In this document: piece by piece, positions 1 to 5,568 of the stretch
Layout: every line of letters begins with the position of its first letter
How positions within the stretch are numbered: position 1 is the stretch's first letter
From: JBLNDG01 sp050261415
Lineage (GTDB): Bacteria > Bacillota > Clostridia > Lutisporales > Lutisporaceae
DNA length: 25,954 nt
Direction of reading: 5' to 3'
Assembly (NCBI GenBank): GCA_050261415.1
Contig: JBLNDG010000083.1
Span: forward strand, 1 to 25,954
Translations under genes and position numbers: made by a program
Notes under the pieces: generated by a model
Seen by the model: the letters and a program-made list of their open reading frames with translations, nothing else
Told to the model about the DNA's origin: nothing
The model's database searches: none

Positions 1-99
1 AGCTACTACGCCCAAATCAACAGCCGATACACCGGACAGGCTTCCATTGAAGCTTCCTATTGGTGTTCTCGCTGCACTTACAATTACAACCTCACGCAT
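1..99 (-). CDS. Acetyl-CoA acetyltransferase (thiolase), N-terminal fragment
   Basis: Only the first 33 codons lie in the window; the rest runs off the left edge. The translation starts MREVVIVSAARTPIGSF and continues with a G-S-L-S-G-V-S-A-V-D-L-G stretch, which is the characteristic N-terminus of biosynthetic-type thiolases (two acetyl-CoA to and from acetoacetyl-CoA plus CoA). The catalytic cysteine and C-terminal GHP/CGG motifs are outside the window and cannot be checked. The ATG at 99 is supported by an AAGGAG ribosome binding site at 111-116. A terminator at 154-199 separates it from the cleavage-enzyme gene upstream, so it may have its own promoter or depend on readthrough. Its position next to an acetoacetate-producing enzyme suggests it recovers acetoacetyl units (inference). 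Confidence 0.88.
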   Translation of the reverse strand, partial: MREVVIVSAARTPIGSFNGSLSGVSAVDLGVVA

Positions 100-153
100 T
101 AATCTATTACCTCCTTAAGATTTTAACTGAATTGTAAACTAAAGGAAAAAAAG

Positions 154-199
154 ATAAAGTCCAACACTATATACTAATATATCTAGTGCTGGACTTTAT
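154..199 (-). terminator. Intrinsic terminator after the BKACE operon
   Basis: Arms at 154-169 and 184-199 form a 16-bp stem with one imperfect pair, which becomes a G-U wobble in the minus-strand transcript, and a 14-nt AT-rich loop. Reading the minus strand, the stem is followed by a run of seven T residues (147-152 region). It lies downstream of the gene ending at 282 and upstream of the thiolase start. Confidence 0.8.
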
Positions 200-281
200 A
201 AGTTTTACAGTAGAGTTTGGCTCCACTGCCACATATAAAACAGTACTATCGTCAAATGTATTTTAATAACTCAATTGACAC

Positions 282-1103
282 TTATTTTTTGGGAAGCCCA
301 AGGATTTCCCTTGCTTCATCCGGGGTAGCGATTTCCCTGCCAATCTCTTTTGCTATTCTTACAACTCTTTCTACAAGCATTGCATTAGTGGCAGGAACTC
401 CTTTCGCATATAGGAGTGAATCTTCAAGTCCTGTCCTTGTGTTTCCGCCTAGAAGCATGGACATTGTGAGCATGGTTACCTGTGAAGGGCCTATACCGGA
501 AACGGTATAAGTAGAACCTTCAGGCAGGCTTTCTATCATGTGAAGAAGATTTCTCGGAGTACCTGCCGCCGATCCTCTTACATTCATTACAAGGTTGAAT
601 TGCAGAGGCCCCTTAAGGACTCCTTCCTTCAGAAGAAGCCTTGCATTATCAATCATACCCAGGTCAAAAGCCTCAATCTCCGGTTTAATATTGTTGCTGT
701 ACATCTTATCCGCCAATTCTTTAATCAGATCAAAGGGGTTGGCATTGACTATATTCGGAAAGTTTGAGGAACCTGTCGAAAGGCTTGCCATTTCCGCATT
801 CAAATCCAGCATCTGGCCTCTCCATTCGCTGGAATTGCCTCCTCCCCTTGCGCCCGTTGATACCTGGGTTATAATGTCACAGCCTTTTGCAGCAAGCTTG
901 TCCAATACCTGTTTGTATAATTCACGGTCACAGGTAGGCTTGCCCTCGGCGTCCCTGACATGGATGTGCGCTACTGCGGCTCCCAGCTCCCTGCATTTCA
1001 GCACATCAGCAACTATTTCATCCACTGTTTCCGGAGTACTCGGATTAAGTGCCTTTGTTGGAACATTACCCGTTGGTGCGACTGTTATAATCAACTTGTT
1101 CAA
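282..1103 (-). CDS. Beta-keto acid cleavage enzyme (BKACE / Kce family, DUF849)
   Basis: 273 residues, the normal length of the family. These TIM-barrel zinc enzymes condense a beta-keto acid with acetyl-CoA to give acetoacetate and a new acyl-CoA; the founding member Kce acts on 3-keto-5-aminohexanoate in lysine fermentation. Visible family marks: the zinc pair H46 and H48 in HIHVR, a QVSTGARGGGN loop around residue 80, PEIEAFDLGM at 141-150, and NTRTGLEDS at 221-229 carrying R223, E227 and D228, which align with the catalytic Arg/Glu/Asp of Kce. Kce has Glu at position 14, which I recall contacting the substrate amino group; here it is V14, so the substrate probably differs from that of Kce (inference). 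The start is TTG at 1103, supported by AAGGAGG seven bases upstream. It lies 25 bp after the aminotransferase gene, so it is probably in its operon. Confidence 0.88.
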   Translation of the reverse strand: MNKLIITVAPTGNVPTKALNPSTPETVDEIVADVLKCRELGAAVAHIHVRDAEGKPTCDRELYKQVLDKLAAKGCDIITQVSTGARGGGNSSEWRGQMLDLNAEMASLSTGSSNFPNIVNANPFDLIKELADKMYSNNIKPEIEAFDLGMIDNARLLLKEGVLKGPLQFNLVMNVRGSAAGTPRNLLHMIESLPEGSTYTVSGIGPSQVTMLTMSMLLGGNTRTGLEDSLLYAKGVPATNAMLVERVVRIAKEIGREIATPDEAREILGLPKK

Positions 1104-1128
1104 ATCAATTCCTCCTTATAAGCGCTGT

Positions 1129-2484
1129 CTATATTACTGCCTTTGTTGTCTTTGCTATTGCACGCTCCAACATATCAAACAATTCATCTACTTCTTCACG
1201 GGTAATATTGATTGGCGGTGATACAAGAATATGGTCCCCTCTCACACCATCAACGGATCCTCCGCCAGGGTAGACTACCAAGCCCTCATCAAGGCAGTTG
1301 TTTGTGATTAACCCTTTTACCTTGGCCGATGTCGGGAAAGGCTCCTTAATATTCTGATCCTTAACAAATTCTACCCCTATCATAAGCCCTTTGCCCCTTA
1401 TGTCACCAACGATCGGATACTTGTACAACGTCTGCAGCTTTTCCATCAGGTATTCGCCCTGAACCTTTGAGTTTTCAACGAGGCCTTCACGCTCAATTAT
1501 TCCCATTACGCAGTTTGACACCGCTGCTGAAAGAGGATTGCCGCCGTAAGTATGCCCGTGTACAAACTCACCGGTACCTTCAACCATTATTTTGTTGAAT
1601 ATTTCATCGTTGACTACTGTTGCTCCAAGTGGTGAATACCCGCTGCTCATGCCCTTTGCAGTAGTCATTATATCGGGAACTATTCCATAATGGTCAATAG
1701 CAAACTTTTCCCCGGTTCTCCCATATCCGGCCATTACTTCGTCAATTATCAAAAGTACGTCATACTTTGTACAAATTTCTCTTATTACCTTGAAATATTC
1801 TTTGGGAGGATTTACACCGGGTGCAGCGGAACCAATTACCGGTTCAGCTATGAATGCTGCAATGTTCTGGGCTCCCCATCTTAATATTTCTCTTTCAAGC
1901 TCATATGCACATGCAAGTCCACATTCCGGGTATTTGCTCTTATATGGGCATCTGTAGCAATATGCCTGGTTGATTTTCGGGAAGTTTATTAGCAATGGAT
2001 CATAAATCTTTCTTCTCCCTGTGATACCTGTCATTGAAAGTGAGCCCATTGTATTGCCATGGAAAGATGTCCATCTGGAAATAACCTTCCACTTTGTAGT
2101 TGCTTCTCCGTCCCTCTCAACGAAGTATTGTCTTGCAATTTTTAGTGCTGTCTCTGTTGCTTCCGAACCGCCGGAAACAAAATATACATGGTTTAAATCC
2201 CCCGGTGCCCACTCTGCAATTTTTTCTGCGCATTTTTCTATTGAATCAGCAGTAAATCTTGAAAGATGGGTAAAAGCAATCTTTTTGATCTGTTCTGCTG
2301 TAGCTTCAGCGACTTCTTCGTTTCCGTGACCGATATTAGCTACTGCAGAGCCGGAGCAGCCGTCCATATACTTTTTGCCGTCTTCGCCATAAAGGTATAC
2401 ACCTTTGCCATAAGCAATCTTTGGGTAGTGCCAGTTCTGGTTTCTGTAAAATACATTGTTTTTTGGTGCTTTGTTTTGACTCAT
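1129..2484 (-). CDS. Class III PLP-dependent aminotransferase
   Basis: 451 residues, cytosolic, fold type I subgroup III aminotransferase (omega-amino or beta-amino acid transaminase relatives). Seen: the cofactor-phosphate motif SGGSEATETA near 104-113, the PLP-ring aspartate D248 in LLIIDEV, the Schiff-base lysine K277 in TTAKGMSSGY, and HTYGGNPLSAA near 311-321. A cysteine quartet C176, C179, C188 and C192 (CX2CX8CX3C) sits in a loop of the large domain and could bind a metal; such a loop occurs in some clostridial and bacillar members. The exact amino donor cannot be read from sequence. Gaps to the symporter (21 bp) and to the cleavage enzyme (25 bp) indicate one operon, in which it would make the beta-keto acid substrate of that enzyme. 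The ATG at 2484 has a GGGGGA ribosome binding site. Confidence 0.88.
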   Translation of the reverse strand: MSQNKAPKNNVFYRNQNWHYPKIAYGKGVYLYGEDGKKYMDGCSGSAVANIGHGNEEVAEATAEQIKKIAFTHLSRFTADSIEKCAEKIAEWAPGDLNHVYFVSGGSEATETALKIARQYFVERDGEATTKWKVISRWTSFHGNTMGSLSMTGITGRRKIYDPLLINFPKINQAYCYRCPYKSKYPECGLACAYELEREILRWGAQNIAAFIAEPVIGSAAPGVNPPKEYFKVIREICTKYDVLLIIDEVMAGYGRTGEKFAIDHYGIVPDIMTTAKGMSSGYSPLGATVVNDEIFNKIMVEGTGEFVHGHTYGGNPLSAAVSNCVMGIIEREGLVENSKVQGEYLMEKLQTLYKYPIVGDIRGKGLMIGVEFVKDQNIKEPFPTSAKVKGLITNNCLDEGLVVYPGGGSVDGVRGDHILVSPPINITREEVDELFDMLERAIAKTTKAVI

Positions 2485-2505
2485 TTGTTATCTCCCCCTT
2501 AAATA

Positions 2506-3783
2506 TTATGCGGCTGCTGTTTTATCCTTTGCAAACATGCCGCCGTTATTGAACATTTCTCTATCCAAATCACCTTCCAAAGCGGATACTACAACAGCAG
2601 TAAGGCTGTCTCCGAGTGAATTTGTAGAGGTATGAATCTGGTCGATTATACGGTATATACCTGCAACAAGAGCTACTGCTTCCAAAGGCAGGCCCATGCT
2701 GGTTATCAATGCAATACCCAATATCAGTCCTGACTGCGGAACTGCAGCACATCCTACAGCCATCAATGTTCCTGTCAGCACAAGCAGGATTTGCTGGTTT
2801 AAAGTTATGGGAAGTCCGTAAATCTGTGATACGAACATTACTACCAACCCGAAGAAAATTGAAGTTCCATTCATATTTATAGTGGCTCCGAGAGGAAGTA
2901 CAAAGCTTGCAGTTTCTTTCGGCACACCAAGTTCTTCGATATTGACCTTCATGGTAACAGGAAGTGTTGCGCTGCTGCTGCAGGTACTAAAGGCCATCAG
3001 CCACTGCTGGAAAGCCTTCTTGTAGAATTTCATCGGACTTACCTTTGCAAGCAGTATAAGCAGCAGTGTATATATTACCCCTATAAGCAATATATTTGAG
3101 GTATAGTCAGCAACTATGAATTTGAAAACAGGTCCGAAGATTTTAAGGCCGAACATAGCAGTTGCTTTTGCCATCAATGCAAATACCCCATATGGAGTAA
3201 ATCCAACAACTATATCAGTTATTTTGTACATCATGTCAGAAGCTTTATCTATTATGTCTACTAATACATTCGCTCTTTCGCCCATCATAAGGAGTGCTGC
3301 TCCAATAAATATGCTGAAGGAGATTATCGGAAGCATTTCACCTTTAGCCATAGAATCGATAGGATTGACAGGGAATATGCCCAAAATCTGGTCCTGCACG
3401 CTTGGGAGAGGTTTTACTTCAATCTTGCTTCCTAAGTCTCCCAGTATAAGGCCGGCTCCCGGTTTCATAATCTGTGCAATTACAATACCTATTGTTACTG
3501 CTGCACACGTTGTCAGGAAAAAGGTTATAAGACTTTTGATTCCAATGCTTCTAAGCTTCTTTAAGTCTGTAAGGTGAGCAACACCGCTAATAATTGAGAA
3601 GAAAACGAGAGGTACTATAATCATTTTAATTAACCGCAGGAACAAATCCCCTACCAATTGCAGCCAAGGCATAAGGAATTTTACCGCCGGACTCTCTGTT
3701 CCGATGGTACTTAAAATAACACCAAAGATAGTACCGATTAGCAGACCAAGAAATATTTTGTATACTAGTTTTATTTTTTTCAT
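2506..3783 (-). CDS. Dicarboxylate/amino acid:cation symporter (DAACS family)
   Basis: 425 residues with many hydrophobic helices and both re-entrant hairpins of the GltP/GltT/DctA family. HP1 carries SSSATLP at 269-275, TM7 carries NMNGTS at 303-308, HP2 carries AAVPQSGLIL at 346-355, and TM8 reads DQIHTSTNSLGD from D381. Aligned from memory with the archaeal aspartate transporter GltPh, D381 matches the amino-group-binding Asp394, T385 matches Thr398, N388 matches Asn401 and D392 matches Asp405, but the arginine that grips the side-chain carboxylate (Arg397) is H384, and the NMDGT aspartate is N305. An acidic amino acid is therefore not the obvious substrate; cystine, neutral or beta-amino acids are alternatives. 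First gene of the operon; ATG preceded by GGAGGG at about 3789-3794. Confidence 0.88.
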   Translation of the reverse strand: MKKIKLVYKIFLGLLIGTIFGVILSTIGTESPAVKFLMPWLQLVGDLFLRLIKMIIVPLVFFSIISGVAHLTDLKKLRSIGIKSLITFFLTTCAAVTIGIVIAQIMKPGAGLILGDLGSKIEVKPLPSVQDQILGIFPVNPIDSMAKGEMLPIISFSIFIGAALLMMGERANVLVDIIDKASDMMYKITDIVVGFTPYGVFALMAKATAMFGLKIFGPVFKFIVADYTSNILLIGVIYTLLLILLAKVSPMKFYKKAFQQWLMAFSTCSSSATLPVTMKVNIEELGVPKETASFVLPLGATINMNGTSIFFGLVVMFVSQIYGLPITLNQQILLVLTGTLMAVGCAAVPQSGLILGIALITSMGLPLEAVALVAGIYRIIDQIHTSTNSLGDSLTAVVVSALEGDLDREMFNNGGMFAKDKTAAA

Positions 3784-3946
3784 AGACGCCCTCCTAATTT
3801 ATAATTTTTGTACTCTGGTTTTAACCTGTTGATTTATGGACCGGTGTACATTGGTTATTGGTAAAGCCACCTCCCTTTTTTATATTGGATTTATGGTGTC
3901 TATTTGTGCAGCTATCCTCTGCTGCTCAGGAGTAGGAGAATAAAAA

Positions 3947-3990
3947 AATCCAGCACCAATAACCTCTCTTGAGGTCATTGATGCTGGATT
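3947..3990 (-). terminator. Intrinsic terminator between DUF3870 gene and symporter
   Basis: A 20-bp stem (3947-3966 with 3971-3990, two imperfect pairs) closes a 4-nt loop and is followed on the minus strand by seven T residues at 3941-3947. It ends transcription of the DUF3870 gene. The 160 bases between it and the symporter start must hold the operon promoter, but I could not pick a convincing -35/-10 pair there. Confidence 0.85.
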
Positions 3991-4042
3991 CTATTCACTA
4001 AACTTATTCAGGTCTCCCTGATGCCGCAAATAAAACAGCATT

Positions 4043-4384
4043 CTATTTCAAATTCTCTTTTTCCTTCCACTTCATGTATCTTTCGTATGTACCTTTTATT
4101 CCCACAATAATGGCTTTTTGCGCATATCCGTGGTATCTTTTCTCAACTTTTTTAATAAGTTCCTCCGGGCCGTCTCTTTCTATATTGTGTCCGATAAACA
4201 AATAACCTAGAAATTCTTTCGTTTTATCCGACAACAACGTAATTACTACATCTTCTATTATTCCGCTCTTACTGTTAATAAAGAAACCGACGCCGACAAG
4301 CTTGTGCAAATGTGCAGCTGCCATTTCCTCTGGGAGCTTTGCGTATGTAACAAAATATACCGTATCTTCGCTAAAGTCCCGCAT
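4043..4384 (-). CDS. DUF3870 domain-containing protein
   Basis: 113 residues covering the whole DUF3870 family: an opening DTVYFVTYAKLPEEMAAAHL, a V-G-V-G-F beta strand, a middle LSDKTKEFLGYLFIGHN segment, and the closing signature EKRYHGYAQKAIIVGIKGTYERY. Its biochemical role is unknown to me. It has no signal peptide or membrane segment, so it is cytosolic. I place the start at the ATG at 4384 because an AAGGA site sits seven bases upstream; a TTG at 4399 in the same frame overlaps that site and is less likely. It lies immediately upstream of the symporter/aminotransferase/BKACE operon on the same strand, but a strong terminator separates them, so it is a neighbour rather than a proven operon member. 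Family recognition is from memory. Confidence 0.8.
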   Translation of the reverse strand: MRDFSEDTVYFVTYAKLPEEMAAAHLHKLVGVGFFINSKSGIIEDVVITLLSDKTKEFLGYLFIGHNIERDGPEELIKKVEKRYHGYAQKAIIVGIKGTYERYMKWKEKENLK

Positions 4385-4410
4385 ATTATCATCCTTCAAT
4401 GCCGTAAAGT

Positions 4411-4443
4411 ATTATTTATTCGTTTGTGATATTATTTATTCGT
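4411..4443. repeat. Pair of 13-bp direct repeats upstream of DUF3870 gene
   Basis: The 13-mer ATTATTTATTCGT occurs exactly at 4411-4423 and again at 4431-4443, a 20-bp period close to two DNA turns. It lies 27-60 bases ahead of the start codon, where a regulator could bind. Base composition is AT-rich, so chance is not excluded. Confidence 0.5.
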
Positions 4444-4492
4444 CATTATTTTTAATATTCCTTCTTGAATTTAAGAAAAAAATTATTCCATT

Positions 4493-4519
4493 TTATGGTA
4501 TGTAAGACGCATACCATAA
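4493..4519 (-). terminator. Hairpin, probable weak terminator of the 98-residue gene
   Basis: Perfect 10-bp stem (4493-4502 with 4510-4519) and a 7-nt loop directly after the stop codon of the gene ending at 4521. On the minus strand a T-rich tract including seven consecutive T residues follows about 10 bases later. The arm TTATGGTATG resembles another hairpin at 17279-17320. Confidence 0.5.
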
Positions 4520-4520
4520 T

Positions 4521-4817
4521 CTAGTACCTGTCATCCCCGTCCTGCTCCCTGAGATATTCCCTAAGAAACTCGACAAGATTTTTTTCTTCCCTGCTTAAGA
4601 AATCCAAGCTTCTACTTTCATCAATAATATACTTTTTCAACAACAAAGCGCTCTGGTTCCAAAGCTCAGGTATGTATTCCTTCATCAATATAATACAGTT
4701 TGCTACCCTGTCATTATCCATGGTTTTAAGACATTCCAGGATTCTTCTGTATTTTTCTGCCGCATCTGCCTCCCCGGCATCTGCCCGGTTCTTCAGTTCC
4801 TCAATGTATTTATACAT
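4521..4817 (-). CDS. Small hypothetical protein, 98 residues
   Basis: No family recognised. The product is soluble, alpha-helical and highly charged: an N-terminal MYKYIEELKNRADAGEADAAEKYRRI stretch split by acidic and basic residues, a central segment with two tryptophan/leucine patches, and an acidic C-terminus ending EQDGDDRY. I start it at the ATG at 4817, which has AAAGGAAAG upstream. The frame stays open to 4973, but that extra 52-codon part is entirely interspersed repeat sequence (4837-5081) that also encodes the same peptide in the second copy at 10.7 kb, so it should not be counted as part of this protein. The repeat begins only 20 bases upstream of the start codon, so the promoter must be in the repeat or beyond it. 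Confidence 0.6.
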   Translation of the reverse strand: MYKYIEELKNRADAGEADAAEKYRRILECLKTMDNDRVANCIILMKEYIPELWNQSALLLKKYIIDESRSLDFLSREEKNLVEFLREYLREQDGDDRY

Positions 4818-4836
4818 GCGCTTTCCTTTCTGTATA

Positions 4837-5081
4837 ACATGTGCAATACTGGTGATTTTGGCTCGTGGCACGAGGCACGGGGAAGCTAGGGTATTCCCTA
4901 CGGGTGAAAAAACAAAAACCACGGAACACACGGATTTTTCACGGAATTCCTGAGGAATTACACAGTAACTCATATTATTTCCCCGCCGTGTCTTCAGTGG
5001 GCTTCCGTGTATTCAGTGTTACCCGTTCCTTATGTCGCATTCTATATATTTAATGTAAGATATTTAGTGCAAAACATATAG
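4837..5081 (-). repeat. Interspersed ~245-bp repeat, copy A
   Basis: Matches 10578-10830 in inverted orientation, about 95% identical over the core by eye, differing by scattered substitutions and a 7-base insertion (CGCGCGG) in copy B. The element contains CCGTG/CACGG words, a tandem pair of ~19-bp units starting CACTGAA(T/G)ACACGG, and a GGAATTCC palindrome. Two overlapping frames stay open in both copies. I see no transposase, no clear terminal inverted repeats and no obvious target duplication. Strand is given in the direction of the downstream gene. Confidence 0.85.
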
Positions 5082-5143
5082 TATCAATATTAATAACCAT
5101 ATATTAATTTTAGCTAAAGCGCATGTTTTCATTCAACAACTTT

Positions 5144-5566
5144 TTATATCGGCTTCCGTCTCATATATGTAACTTTATCAAACGGCAGAACAACAAAACC
5201 ATACTTGGCATACAGGCCCTGTGCATCCCGGGTAGCCAGGATACCGCTGAGATTCCTGAGGTCAGGATGACTGGTCACACACTCGACGAGGAACTTTCCC
5301 AAACCCTTTCCCCTGAATTCCTCATCAATAAAAACATCGCAAAGCCAGTACATAACTGAATAATCTGTAACAACCCGCGCAAAACCAACCTGCCTGGTAC
5401 CTTCATATACTCCGAAGCAAATTGAATTCTTAATTGAGTTTTCGATTTGCTCCCTTGTCCTATTATTTGCCCAGTATGACTTATTGACTAATAAATCATA
5501 CACGGTATCAATTGACAGACGTGCTTTATCAGTACTTACAACATATTTCCCGCATACCCATTCCAT
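5144..5566 (-). CDS. GNAT family N-acetyltransferase
   Basis: 140 residues, a single compact GNAT domain that transfers acetyl from acetyl-CoA to an amine. The pyrophosphate-binding loop is RGKGLGKFLVE at 85-95, preceded by the acidic strand WLCDVFIDEEF; the C-terminal GLYAKYGFVVL segment is the usual beta-6/alpha-4 region. The acceptor substrate cannot be deduced. The start ATG at 5566 lies 2 bp after the helD stop codon and has an AAGGGGG site within the end of helD, so the two genes are cotranscribed and probably translationally coupled. Copy A of the dispersed repeat begins about 60 bp after its stop; no terminator was seen between them. Confidence 0.85.
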   Translation of the reverse strand: MEWVCGKYVVSTDKARLSIDTVYDLLVNKSYWANNRTREQIENSIKNSICFGVYEGTRQVGFARVVTDYSVMYWLCDVFIDEEFRGKGLGKFLVECVTSHPDLRNLSGILATRDAQGLYAKYGFVVLPFDKVTYMRRKPI

Positions 5567-5568
5567 GC

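Noticed and set aside
217..510. Plus-strand frames opposite the minus-strand genes across the window
   Set aside because: They overlap genes with strong family motifs on the opposite strand and lack recognisable domains or ribosome sites.
3803..3874. GTG-started 23-codon leader peptide ahead of the symporter gene
   Set aside because: The GGGAG site directly abuts the GTG with no spacing, and the codons show no attenuation pattern.
4818..4973. N-terminal 52-codon extension of the 98-residue protein
   Set aside because: It is encoded by the dispersed repeat and recurs at 10686 in an unrelated context; a good ribosome site favours the ATG at 4817.
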